Source: Akkermansia muciniphila (GTDB taxonomy: Bacteria; Verrucomicrobiota; Verrucomicrobiia; Verrucomicrobiales; DEV007). From it: a stretch of 64,000 nt of DNA. Under the pieces are notes generated by a model. It saw nothing but the letters and a program-made list of their open reading frames with translations. It was not told the DNA's origin and searched no databases. Location: assembly GCA_945883495.1 (NCBI GenBank), contig CAMCXS010000017.1:1-64000 (forward strand), in the 5' to 3' direction. Shown here one piece after another: positions 51,609-59,968 of the stretch (positions are counted from its first letter, which is position 1; each line of letters starts with the position of its first letter). The position numbers were made by a program, and so were the translations under genes.

Positions 51609-51621
51609 ATTCCAACGAACA
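51608..51621 (-). promoter_or_regulatory. LexA box overlapping the lexA start codon
   Basis: On the minus strand TGTTC-GTTG-GAATA, one mismatch from the palindrome TGTTC-N4-GAACA reported as the Verrucomicrobia LexA-binding motif. It shares its last base with the first base of the ATG. Confidence 0.75.
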
Positions 51622-51645
51622 CTACTCAGGCGCGCGGTTGATGCA

Positions 51646-52602
51646 ATGAGAATTTTCGAAAAATGTGATGGGCAATTTTGGGGATCGTTCCCCAACCTGT
51701 TCGCGGCTTTGGCAGGGTTGACTCTGGCGGTTTCCGCTGAGGAGGGCAAGCCTGCGGTAAAGGCCATCACGCCGAAGTCGACCGCCAATCCGACGGGATT
51801 GCAGGTGGGGGTCAATCCGGCGGAGGCCGGGGTGCTGCCGCCTGGGACCGAGGCCCTAGCCAAGGAAGGCGCGATGGCATCCGCCGATATGGATTGGGAC
51901 AAGGCGAAGAAGGTCTATTTGCAATTGTTGGAGAAGGCACCCGAGAATCCGCTGGCGTTGAGCAATCTGGGCGCGGTGGAGTTTCGCTTGGGCAATTTGG
52001 ACGTGGCCTTGGATTACTTGGATCGCGCGACGCGGGCCGCTCCAATGATTGCGCAAAACTGGCTCACGATCGGGCTGATTCATTACGGGCGCGGGCAATC
52101 CTATCTGGCGTTGAGCGCGTTGTCTCGAGCATTGCACGCGGATCCGGGCGATCCCCGGGCTCATAATTACATGGGCGTGGTGATCCGTGGGTTGGGCTGG
52201 GCAAGTGGGGCGGAAACGGAGTTGCAGCGCGCGATCGCCCTCGATCCGGCGTATGCAGACGCCCACTTTAACTTGGCAGTGATGTATCTCGACCGGACGC
52301 CGCCGCTTTTGGAATTGGCCCGACGCCATTATTACGCTGCGCTGGAATATGGAGCGAAGCCGGACCCGGTGATTGAGCAAAAATTGAACCCCGCCGCAGC
52401 GGCGGTGGATGCTGCTGGCGAAACGGGAGCGATGCCCCCTGCCGTGCCTGGGGCGCCAGTTTTACCGGCGGCAGCGGTTCCGGTGCCGGTGCCGCCCGTA
52501 GGCCCGCCGAAAGCGGCGGCTCCGGCTCCCAAAACTACCGATCCTTCTTCCTTGCGCGGAAAGCATCCCGGGGCGAATTCAATTAGCAAACCGAGAAAGT
52601 GA
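51646..52602 (+). CDS. Exported TPR protein
   Basis: A 318-aa protein with N-terminal hydrophobic signal (LFAALAGLTLAVSAEEG), about four TPR units (AEMASADMDWDKAKKVYLQLLEKAPENPLALSNLGAVEFRLGNLDVALDYLDRATRAAP, then WLTIGLIHYGRGQSYLALSALSRALHADP and YADAHFNLAVMYLDRTPP), and a Pro/Ala-rich tail (residues 250-318). It is divergent from lexA (37 bp apart), so its promoter region overlaps the LexA box. Its stop overlaps the ATG of the D,D-carboxypeptidase gene, so the two are coupled. Probably a periplasmic adaptor. Confidence 0.85.
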   Translation: MRIFEKCDGQFWGSFPNLFAALAGLTLAVSAEEGKPAVKAITPKSTANPTGLQVGVNPAEAGVLPPGTEALAKEGAMASADMDWDKAKKVYLQLLEKAPENPLALSNLGAVEFRLGNLDVALDYLDRATRAAPMIAQNWLTIGLIHYGRGQSYLALSALSRALHADPGDPRAHNYMGVVIRGLGWASGAETELQRAIALDPAYADAHFNLAVMYLDRTPPLLELARRHYYAALEYGAKPDPVIEQKLNPAAAAVDAAGETGAMPPAVPGAPVLPAAAVPVPVPPVGPPKAAAPAPKTTDPSSLRGKHPGANSISKPRK

Positions 52603-53528
52603 TGTGGCAATCCGTGTGTAAAGGAGCTGCGGCGTTGGTGGCGCTGGGGATGTTGGCAGGATGTTCGGCCCCCGGTCGTGCCTCTGGGCCATCCGTTGGT
52701 GGCATCACGAACGTTTCCGCTCCCGCCGCGACTGGGGGAAACTTTGGAGCAGCTGCTGCCTTGGGGCAACCGCCAGTGGTCAATGCCGCTGCTTATATCG
52801 TGATCGATCCGCGGAACGGCCAAGTGCTCTTGGAGAAGAACGCTCATGTGCGCCGCGCGGTGGCTTCGACGCAAAAGCTGCTCACGGCCATGGTTGTGTT
52901 GGAATCCGGCCGGATGGATGAGTGGGTCACAGTGGCGGCATCTGACACGACGGTGGAGCCGGCCAAGATGGGGATCCGTTCTGGAGATCGTTACCGGCGT
53001 CGCGACCTCTTGGAAGCGATGATGGTGCGGAGCTGCAATGACATCGCCGCTTGTTTGGCGCGGACAACGGCGGGGAGCCAAGCGGCGTTCGTCGCGCAGA
53101 TGAACGCCAAAGCGGCCCGCCTGGGGATGCGCAATTCGCATTTCGTGACACCGCACGGCTTGGATGCGCCGGGGCAGTATTCGACGGCGTTTGACTTGGC
53201 GATTTTGGCGACGGCCGCCTTGAATCACGGGGAATTGCACCGGATCACGCAGACGCGCGAGATGGTTTTCCGGATGGCCGATGGGAATGATGCCTATATC
53301 ATGAACACCAACAAGGTGCTGCGGACGTCTCCGTATTGCTCGGGCTTGAAGACCGGTTACACGTCACAGGCTGGGCGTTGCCTGGTTTCCTCTGGGGAAC
53401 GAGGGTTGAAGCGGGCCGTGGTGGTGGTTCTGGGGAGCCAAATCCCCGATGTTTGGAACGATTCCCGGGATCTCCTGCACTGGGCTCTCGACGTGCCGTC
53501 GACCGCGTCGGTAGCGACGAGCAATTGA
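52602..53528 (+). CDS. Lipoprotein D-alanyl-D-alanine carboxypeptidase (peptidase S11)
   Basis: A 308-aa penicillin-binding protein of the DacA type, removing the terminal D-Ala from peptidoglycan stem peptides. The N-terminus has a lipobox MLAGC after a hydrophobic stretch (residues 6-22). All three active-site motifs are present: S-x-x-K in VASTQKLL, S-x-N in VRSCNDIA, and K-T-G in GLKTGYT. Unlike most DacA proteins it is predicted to be a lipoprotein rather than to have a C-terminal amphipathic anchor. It is coupled to the upstream TPR gene and is followed 24 bp later by an AONS-like gene. Confidence 0.93.
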   Translation: MWQSVCKGAAALVALGMLAGCSAPGRASGPSVGGITNVSAPAATGGNFGAAAALGQPPVVNAAAYIVIDPRNGQVLLEKNAHVRRAVASTQKLLTAMVVLESGRMDEWVTVAASDTTVEPAKMGIRSGDRYRRRDLLEAMMVRSCNDIAACLARTTAGSQAAFVAQMNAKAARLGMRNSHFVTPHGLDAPGQYSTAFDLAILATAALNHGELHRITQTREMVFRMADGNDAYIMNTNKVLRTSPYCSGLKTGYTSQAGRCLVSSGERGLKRAVVVVLGSQIPDVWNDSRDLLHWALDVPSTASVATSN

Positions 53529-53552
53529 TTTTCCCGGCGGCTGGCCCCGTTG

Positions 53553-54722
53553 ATGCGCACGCCGGAAGAAGAATTGGCCGAGATCCGGGCCAGCGGGCTG
53601 TGGCGGCAAGTGCGGTCTTTTGATCCCATCCCGGGAGCGATGGAGTGCCTGCTGGATGGGCGACGGCTGGTGCATTGGGCGTCGAATGACTATTTGGGCC
53701 TCGCGAACTCCGAGGAACTGCGGACCGCCTTCCAGGAGGCGGTGGGCAAGCTTGGTGCGGGAGCGGGCGCATCCCGGCTCGTTGTTGGGACGCGTCCGGC
53801 ACATTTGGCATTGGAAGAGGAACTGGCCGCGTTCAAGGGAGCCGAGGCGGCGCTGACTTTCAGCAGCGGGTATGTGGCGGCGGTGAGCGCGATTCCGGCG
53901 ATCGTGGGGAAAGGAGATGTCATCATTTTGGACAAGCTCTGCCATGCCTGTCTCATCGACGGTGCCCGATTGAGCGGGGCGACGATCCGGGTGTTTCCGC
54001 ACAACGACTTGGAGAAGCTGCGCTCGCACCTGGAATGGGCGAGGAAACAGGTCGATGCCAAGGGACGGATTCTCATCGCCGCGGAATCGGTTTACAGCAT
54101 GGACGGGGATTTCGGTGATCTCGCGGGCATGGTGGCATTGAAGGAAGAGGCGGGAGCGTTGATGCTGGTGGATGAAGCGCACGGGGTGGGGCTTTATGGC
54201 CCGCATGGGGAAGGGCGCGCCGATGCCCTTGGGCTGGGCGACCGGATCGAGTTGCGGATGGGCACTTTAAGTAAGGCGGTTGGTCTTGCCGGCGGCTATC
54301 TGTGCGCGAGCCGGGCTTGGATCGATCTTTTGATCAACTCGGGGCGCGGCTGGATCTATTCGACGGCGCCCCCTCCGGCGATGGCGGAAACGGTGCGGTG
54401 CGCCTTGCGGATCATTCAGGGGAGTGAGGGGGAGCGACGCCGGGGGCGGTTGTGGGAGAACGTCGCGGCGCTCGACACCGCGCTGGGGCTGACAGGATTA
54501 GATCTCAGTCCGATCCGGCCAGTGGTGGTGGGGCAGTCCGAGGCGGCGTTGGCGTTGAGCGAGGACTTGCGGAGCCGTGGGCATCACGTTCCGGCGATTC
54601 GCTTTCCGACGGTGTCGAAGGGGACGGCGCGACTGCGGGTTTCCGTGAGCGCGGACCACAGTTTGGAAGAAATCGAGAGCTTCGCCGGGGCGCTGCGGGA
54701 GTTGCGCCATTTCAGCGATTGA
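53553..54722 (+). CDS. bioF: 8-amino-7-oxononanoate synthase-like (alpha-oxoamine synthase)
   Basis: A 389-aa PLP enzyme of the alpha-oxoamine synthase family. Visible are WASNDYLGLANSEELR, GAGASRLVVGT, FSSGYVAAVSAI, ESVYSMDGDFGDLAGMV, VDEAHGVGLYGPHGEG and the Schiff-base lysine K241 in GTLSKAVGLAGGY. In BioF the motif is usually GTFGKALG, so the neighbourhood of the lysine differs. No other biotin gene is present; the gene is flanked by two peptidoglycan-modifying genes. BioF is most likely; another acyl-CoA plus amino-acid condensing enzyme is possible. Confidence 0.85.
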   Translation: MRTPEEELAEIRASGLWRQVRSFDPIPGAMECLLDGRRLVHWASNDYLGLANSEELRTAFQEAVGKLGAGAGASRLVVGTRPAHLALEEELAAFKGAEAALTFSSGYVAAVSAIPAIVGKGDVIILDKLCHACLIDGARLSGATIRVFPHNDLEKLRSHLEWARKQVDAKGRILIAAESVYSMDGDFGDLAGMVALKEEAGALMLVDEAHGVGLYGPHGEGRADALGLGDRIELRMGTLSKAVGLAGGYLCASRAWIDLLINSGRGWIYSTAPPPAMAETVRCALRIIQGSEGERRRGRLWENVAALDTALGLTGLDLSPIRPVVVGQSEAALALSEDLRSRGHHVPAIRFPTVSKGTARLRVSVSADHSLEEIESFAGALRELRHFSD

Positions 54723-54761
54723 CTCGACACCATTTTGGGGGTGTCATGACAGGGATTCCAC

Positions 54762-55403
54762 ATGGCGGGCTGGAGGCGACAGTGGCAACCGGGCGGAGCT
54801 TTCCGGAGTGTTGGGCAGCGTTGGTTTTTACTCGCGACGGTGAGTGGGCTGTGGCTCGCTGGAGTTGGATGGGGTTGGAGCTTTGATACCGTTGTCATCG
54901 ATCCTGGGCATGGAGGCATCGATCCCGGATCCGAGTGGTTTGGCGTTCAGGAGAAGCACCTCACCTTGGATCTCGGGCTGCGGATGGAGCAAATCCTCAA
55001 AGACCGGGGATTCGAGACGGTGATGACGCGCCGCACGGATGTTTATGTGGAGTTGGGGCGGCGGGCGGAAATTGCGAACCGTTATCCCGACGCGGTCTTC
55101 ATCTCGCTGCATTTCAATGCCACGGTGAGTGGGGAAATCACGGGGGTGGAGACGTATTACTTGAGCGATGGTGGGCTGCGGCTGGCTCAAGTGGTGCACA
55201 GCCATTTGATGCGGAAGTTGAACACCCGGGACCGCGGCGTGAAGCGCAACAGCTTGAAAGTGCTGCGCGATACCAAGGGGATGGCGATTTTGATCGAAGG
55301 CGGATTTATCAGCAACCGGTGGGAAAACCAACGCTGTCAGGCGCCGTGGTATCGTCAGATTTTGGCTGAAGAGATCGTCGCCGGGCTGCTGCGCTATCGC
55401 TGA
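54762..55403 (+). CDS. N-acetylmuramoyl-L-alanine amidase (Amidase_3)
   Basis: A 213-aa zinc amidase that splits the lactyl-amide bond between MurNAc and the stem peptide. After a signal anchor (FLLATVSGLWLAGVGWGWS) comes the catalytic domain: VVIDPGHGGIDPGS (His ligand), EKHLTLDLGLRMEQ (Glu), FISLHFNATVS (His), and ILIEGGFISNRWENQ (catalytic Glu). It lies 39 bp after the bioF-like gene and two genes after the D,D-carboxypeptidase, consistent with a cell-wall context. No regulatory blocking helix is apparent, so the enzyme may be constitutively active. Confidence 0.92.
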   Translation: MAGWRRQWQPGGAFRSVGQRWFLLATVSGLWLAGVGWGWSFDTVVIDPGHGGIDPGSEWFGVQEKHLTLDLGLRMEQILKDRGFETVMTRRTDVYVELGRRAEIANRYPDAVFISLHFNATVSGEITGVETYYLSDGGLRLAQVVHSHLMRKLNTRDRGVKRNSLKVLRDTKGMAILIEGGFISNRWENQRCQAPWYRQILAEEIVAGLLRYR

Positions 55404-55430
55404 GATTCTCCAAGTCGTTGCCTACCCCCC

Positions 55431-56651
55431 ATGAAACCGCCTTGTTTGCTCGTGATCGCCCTAGCCCTGGCTGGAATGGCGCTCAGTCCCGCCTTCGCCT
55501 CCGCTCAAGAATTGGTCGCGCCCGAGACGAACACTCCCTCTGGCCGGGGCAACGTGTTTGGCCGGGCGGTGCAGTGGGAGCGGGCGATCACCTCGACCAC
55601 CGGGATGGCAATTTCTCCGCTGCTCGGGATGGGCGTGCTGGGGGTGATCGAATGGTTTCAGGCGAGCGAGGCCGAGCGGGCGAACTTGCCTTGGTATGGT
55701 CATCCGGCGGTGTGGGGCGTGGCGTTGGGCGTGTTCGGCTTGTCGACGCTGAAAGACACGTTTGGGATCGTTGTGCCCGAGGCGGCGAAGAAACCGCTGA
55801 CGGTGGTTGAAGTGCTCGAGAACAAGCTGAGCGCGGTGATCGTGGCGTTGGCGGTGATCCCGGCCTCCGTGGCGGCTCAGTTTCCGCCGCCGGAGATGGC
55901 GCCAAGCGCGAGTGCCTGGGGCGGAGGACCGGTTTTGGCCGTCTTGCCGATCGCGGGAGCGCCGGTTTTGATCAGTCTGGGCTTGATCGTGATGTTCGCG
56001 GTGGTGTTTCTGGTGTCGCACGCCTGCAAGTGCCTGCTGCTGCTGAGCCCTTCGAGCTTCGTCACGGCAGGACTCAAGGGGACGAAGGGAGTGTTCCTGG
56101 TGGGATTTGCGGGGACGTCCTATTTGGCGCCTTGGGCAGGAGTGGGGCTCTCGCTGGCGATCGTCGCGGTGTGCCTCTTGCTTTCTGGGTGGGCGTTTCG
56201 GTGGAATGTGTTTGGCTGGCTTTTTCTGAAGGACTTTTTAGGCAACCGCTATCAACGCGAAGTCGAACCGGAGGAGCCGCTGACGGGATTCGCGACCTCG
56301 GCGCTGCCCGGGGTGAAGCCGCGGACCTATGGTGAGATCCGCCGGCAGGGGGAGGATTGGGTGTTTTCGTATCGCCCCTGGTTGATGTTCGCGAGGCGTG
56401 AAGTGCGTTGGAAGGGCGTGACTTCGGGCTTGCGGGTGGGGCTCCTGTCGCCCGCGCTGACGATGAAGCGGAACTCCGACCAGGGCTTTGTCACGGTGGT
56501 CGATTTCCGGTTGCGGTTTTACGGCCAGGGCGATGTCCTGGTGCAGCGGTTGGCGGTGGACGAGCGGCAGCCCTCCCGGGTCATCCAGGGGATGCAGGCA
56601 GCGTGGATTTGGTTCCGGGAGCAGTTGGGTGGGGGAGTTGCCGAGGCGTAA
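55431..56651 (+). CDS. Multi-pass membrane protein, DUF4126-like
   Basis: A 406-aa inner-membrane protein with signal peptide (LLVIALALAGMALSPAFASA) and about five membrane helices between residues 55 and 265 (MAISPLLGMGVLGVIEWF, AVWGVALGVFGLSTLKDTF, APVLISLGLIVMFAVVFLVSHACKCLLLLS, TSYLAPWAGVGLSLAIVAVCLLLSGWAF). The soluble C-terminal domain (290-406) includes RTYGEIRRQGEDWVFSYRPWLMFARREVRWKGVTSGLR. Helix patterns resemble DUF4126 proteins. Role unknown; 27 bp after the amidase, and three bases before the next gene, so all may be in one transcript. Confidence 0.75.
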   Translation: MKPPCLLVIALALAGMALSPAFASAQELVAPETNTPSGRGNVFGRAVQWERAITSTTGMAISPLLGMGVLGVIEWFQASEAERANLPWYGHPAVWGVALGVFGLSTLKDTFGIVVPEAAKKPLTVVEVLENKLSAVIVALAVIPASVAAQFPPPEMAPSASAWGGGPVLAVLPIAGAPVLISLGLIVMFAVVFLVSHACKCLLLLSPSSFVTAGLKGTKGVFLVGFAGTSYLAPWAGVGLSLAIVAVCLLLSGWAFRWNVFGWLFLKDFLGNRYQREVEPEEPLTGFATSALPGVKPRTYGEIRRQGEDWVFSYRPWLMFARREVRWKGVTSGLRVGLLSPALTMKRNSDQGFVTVVDFRLRFYGQGDVLVQRLAVDERQPSRVIQGMQAAWIWFREQLGGGVAEA

Positions 56652-56654
56652 GAG

Positions 56655-59021
56655 ATGAGGTGGGTTGGGTTTTGGACCGGTTTGGCAATGGTGGGAGCGG
56701 GTCTCTCGGTTGTGGCGACGGCGGGAGAGTTCCAATCGGCCTGGGAGGACGAGTCCGCTCGGGTTTGGTTGGGGGAGGATTATTGGCCGGAGCGCTTGTC
56801 GGATTGGCGACTGCGCGAAGGGCGGGCGGAATGCGTGGCGGGTCCGGATGAGCCCGGTTTTCGGGTGGTTCGTGTCCTGACGCAGCGTCTTGGCGAAGGG
56901 CCGGGCGGGTTTGTCATGGAACTCCGGTTTCAGGCGTCGCAACCGGTGGAGGTTGGTTTCCGGTTCGGCGGAGGCGATGGCGGTTGGCTGGCCGGGCAAG
57001 GGCGCGATGGGCAGGTGTTTCTCGGGACGAGTCTGGCCGGTTCGCAGGGCGTGGCGCTTCCCGGCGTGCGGCGGCTGCGCGTTGAGGGGAGCGAAGAGGG
57101 CGGTGCGTTGTCGATCCGGGCGACGATTTTCGATGAGGCGGGAGCCAAGTTGACGGAGCGCGTCGAAACGGTTGACGAAGCGCTCATCACGGGGCCGATT
57201 GCGTTTTTTGCCAGCGGTGGCGCCAGCCTGGTGACCTTGAAGATGGATGGCCCGCGAGTGGTCACGGATCCAAGCGCGCATTTTGGGCCGGTCGCGGGGG
57301 CGTTGCACACCTTGAGCCGTGGGGTTCTCAAGCTGACGGCGCAGTTGCTGCCCGTCGGCGCGGATGATCCGGAGCGCGTTTTTCTGGAGACCGCGCGTCA
57401 GGGCGTCTGGGAAACGATCGGAGAAAGTGTCATCGAGACACCCGGCTGGACGGCGACGTTCCGGGTGCCGAACTGGCGGGAGAGCGAGGACGTGGCCTAC
57501 CGCCTAGTCTATGGCGAGCACACCTGGGGCGGGACGATCCGGCGCAATCCGGTGGACCGGACCGAGCTCAACCTCGTGGCGCTCGCCGGAAGTGGCGCGT
57601 TGCTGACGGAATCCGTGCCGGTGCCGTCCGCATCCACGGAAAACCTGGTGACGGCGGTCGCCGACGCGAAGCCGGACGTGCTGTTTTTCCCGGGCGGGCA
57701 GGTGCAGGCCGGAGCTGGCCTCCGAGGCGATGCGCTGGGATTGACGCTGGATTATCTGCAACATTGGTATCTCTGGTACGCGTCATTCCGGGAACTGGCT
57801 CGGGATTTGCCCTGCGTTGTGCTGCCTGGGCCCGCCGATGTCTTCCAGCAATCCCTCTGGGGGGAGGGCGGGCGGCCGACGCTGAAGGACGCACAGGGCG
57901 GTTATGTTCACCCGGCATCGTTCGTTCAGGTGGTGCATCGCACGCAGACGAGTCATTTGCCGGACCCGGTGGAACCGGCTCCAGCGTTGCAGGGCTTGCC
58001 GGTCTGTTTCACGGAGCTGACGTATGGCCGGGTCGGGTTCGCCTTGATTGAGGACCACAAGTGGAAGTCGGGTTGCGAGGGAATCGGCCTTCCGCTGCCG
58101 GAGGGCGACCGGCCGGAGTTGGTTCCGGACGCGACGGTGGATCCGCGGCAACTTGATTTGCCGGGATTGAAATTGTGGGGAGATCGCCAGCTCGCGTTTC
58201 TGGAACGATGGGCGGCGGACTGGACCCAGACTGACGTGAAAGTGGCGTTGTCCGGTGCGTTGTTGGCGCAGATGGCCACGAACCAAGGAGTGGATCTGGC
58301 TCCGGTGGGGGCGGATCTTTCCTCCAACGGTTGGCCGCAATCAGGCCGCAAGCAGGCGTTGCAAGTGTTGCGCAAAGCCGGGGCGTTTCATGTGGCGCTG
58401 GACGGCGGCTTGCCGGCGCTGATCCGCCATGGGATCGAGACGCACGACGATGCGGTCTATTCTTTTGCGGTGCCTTCCGTCAGTCCCGTGAAGGATCGAA
58501 TTTGGAAACCGCGATCCTCCGGAGGCGGCCGGGAATCTGGCCAACCGTTCTGGAGGGGGCAACACGTCGATGGCCTGCGCAATCCAATCACCGTGGCGGC
58601 CGCGGGGCAGGCTGGGGCGGACGGGGCGATTCCGGGAGGCTTTGCCATGGTGCGCATTGACCGCGACGCTCGGGAGATTCATTGCGAAGCTCTGAGAAAC
58701 GATGAGGAGGGGTGGAGCCCTATTGATGGTTGGCCGATCACGATTTCTCAAGACGACAACTTCGCCGGGCTGCCGCGCTCGTGGCTCCCGCCTTTGCAAG
58801 TGAGTGGGATCGCCAAACCGGTGGTCCAGGTTTGGAACGTGGCGGACCGGAGCCTTGTGTATGCTCGCCGTCTCCGCGAACCGTCTTTCACGCCTTGGGT
58901 TTTGGAGCCAGGGCGTTACGACGTCCGGATTGGAGACCCGGACACCGGGTTGTGGATCGACCTCAAAGGAGTGGAAGCCGCCGACGAGCCGTATCGCGAA
59001 GCGCGCGTGATTGAATTCTGA
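56655..59021 (+). CDS. PhoD-like metallophosphatase family protein lacking metal-binding motifs
   Basis: A 788-aa exported protein, signal peptide in the first 24 residues, two beta-sandwich domains (about 25-300), then a PhoD-like domain. Recognisable from the PVC PhoD-like group are PDVLFFPGGQV, LDYLQHWYLWYASFRELARDLPCVVLPGPADVFQQSLWGEGG, VVHRTQTSHLPDPVEP and VGFALIEDHKWKSG. Where active members read AGDQ and PDDHDVYQ, this protein has PGGQ (G348) and PGPADVFQ (G392, P393, A394), so the metal ligands Asp, Asp-Asp-His are gone. It is therefore predicted to be inactive as a phosphatase, a pseudoenzyme or a binding protein. Ends eight bases before the convergent DUF1080 gene. Confidence 0.75.
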   Translation: MRWVGFWTGLAMVGAGLSVVATAGEFQSAWEDESARVWLGEDYWPERLSDWRLREGRAECVAGPDEPGFRVVRVLTQRLGEGPGGFVMELRFQASQPVEVGFRFGGGDGGWLAGQGRDGQVFLGTSLAGSQGVALPGVRRLRVEGSEEGGALSIRATIFDEAGAKLTERVETVDEALITGPIAFFASGGASLVTLKMDGPRVVTDPSAHFGPVAGALHTLSRGVLKLTAQLLPVGADDPERVFLETARQGVWETIGESVIETPGWTATFRVPNWRESEDVAYRLVYGEHTWGGTIRRNPVDRTELNLVALAGSGALLTESVPVPSASTENLVTAVADAKPDVLFFPGGQVQAGAGLRGDALGLTLDYLQHWYLWYASFRELARDLPCVVLPGPADVFQQSLWGEGGRPTLKDAQGGYVHPASFVQVVHRTQTSHLPDPVEPAPALQGLPVCFTELTYGRVGFALIEDHKWKSGCEGIGLPLPEGDRPELVPDATVDPRQLDLPGLKLWGDRQLAFLERWAADWTQTDVKVALSGALLAQMATNQGVDLAPVGADLSSNGWPQSGRKQALQVLRKAGAFHVALDGGLPALIRHGIETHDDAVYSFAVPSVSPVKDRIWKPRSSGGGRESGQPFWRGQHVDGLRNPITVAAAGQAGADGAIPGGFAMVRIDRDAREIHCEALRNDEEGWSPIDGWPITISQDDNFAGLPRSWLPPLQVSGIAKPVVQVWNVADRSLVYARRLREPSFTPWVLEPGRYDVRIGDPDTGLWIDLKGVEAADEPYREARVIEF

Positions 59022-59028
59022 CGGCGGG

Positions 59029-59670
59029 TCAGTTTTTCGGCAAATTCGTCCAGCGGATGTTGCGGTAGGCCGCCCAAGTTTGGTAGGTGGCCAAGCCGAG
59101 CGGCACGCACATTTCAATGTCACCTGGGCGCATGTCGATTTTGGCGCCCTCATAGTTGAGACTGACCACTTCGCGCTCGCCGATCCAGCAGGTGATGAAG
59201 CGCTCCGTGACGCGGACCTTGACCGGATACCAGACGCCGTTTTCGAAGGATTCGACGGAAGCGGTTTCGTTTTCAGAGGCATCCATGCCGTTGATGCTGG
59301 AGATGCCCACCAAACCACCGCCCCAACCGCCGCAGACGAAGGTGCAGTGGCTCTCTTTCACGGGGATCGTCAGGGCGAGGAAGAAGTCGTCGCCGTTCAC
59401 CTTCTTGGCTTCCAGGGTGATTTCGTAATTGGAGGTGGCCGGGATTTCGCCTTTCCAGACTACCGCCGTGAGTGGCTCCCCTTGGTCGAGCCGGAGATCG
59501 CCTTTTTCCTCATCGATCCAGACATTCCCTTCACCTCCGAAATTGACCGCCTCCCACTTGCCCATCGTCTTGCCATCGAAGAGCGAGATAGGCGCAGGTG
59601 CCGGGGCGTCGGCGGCGAAAACTGGACCAGACGCGAGCAGCAGGGCGAGGGAAACGAGGCGGGGGATCAT
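59029..59670 (-). CDS. Secreted DUF1080 (3-keto-disaccharide hydrolase-like) protein
   Basis: A 213-aa exported protein with signal peptide (MIPRLVSLALLLASGPVFAA) and one jelly-roll DUF1080 domain: ISLFDGKTMGKWEAVNFGGEGNVWIDEEKGDLRLDQGEPLTAVVWKGEIPATSNYEITLEAKK, FVCGGWGGGLVGISSINGMDASENETA and MRPGDIEMCVPLGLATYQTWAAYRNIRWTNL. This is a standard family in Verrucomicrobia and Planctomycetes, concerned with carbohydrates. The 8-bp tandem repeat lies immediately upstream of its ATG. Confidence 0.88.
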   Translation of the reverse strand: MIPRLVSLALLLASGPVFAADAPAPAPISLFDGKTMGKWEAVNFGGEGNVWIDEEKGDLRLDQGEPLTAVVWKGEIPATSNYEITLEAKKVNGDDFFLALTIPVKESHCTFVCGGWGGGLVGISSINGMDASENETASVESFENGVWYPVKVRVTERFITCWIGEREVVSLNYEGAKIDMRPGDIEMCVPLGLATYQTWAAYRNIRWTNLPKN

Positions 59671-59675
59671 TTGGG

Positions 59676-59739
59676 ATGGAGTGATGGAGTGATGGAGTGA
59701 TGGAGTGATGGAGTGATGGAGTGATGGAGTGATGGAGTG
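59676..59739. repeat. Eight tandem copies of ATGGAGTG
   Basis: Eight perfect copies of an 8-bp unit ending at the leader of the DUF1080 gene; on the minus strand they read CACTCCAT and end five bases before the ATG. The unit is nearly the same as the repeat upstream of the Gfo/Idh gene (TGGAGTGR core). Confidence 0.9.
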
Positions 59740-59968
59740 GGGCGGCAGTTGAAGACCGTGCCGGTTGGAGCGAATTCTTCTCCATCAACACGCAGCCCTC
59801 AACCCCCATCGATCACGATCCAGCGGTCCCTGTCCTCGTTTGGATGAACGGTGAGATGCGCCCGGCGGCGGACCCGGTTTTGACGGCGGACAATGCGGGA
59901 TGGATGGTGGGGCAGCGGGATGATTGCTGTTCATTCTCTGCGGTTTCCTCTCGTAAACCCGCGGTGGC
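59740..59968. other. Intergenic stretch without recognised features
   Basis: About 229 bases between the tandem repeat and the Uma2 gene. No gene, RNA or clear palindrome was identified. Confidence 0.4.

Noticed and set aside
56238-57308. A 356-codon minus-strand frame
   Set aside because: Antisense to two supported genes, Arg/Pro/His-rich.
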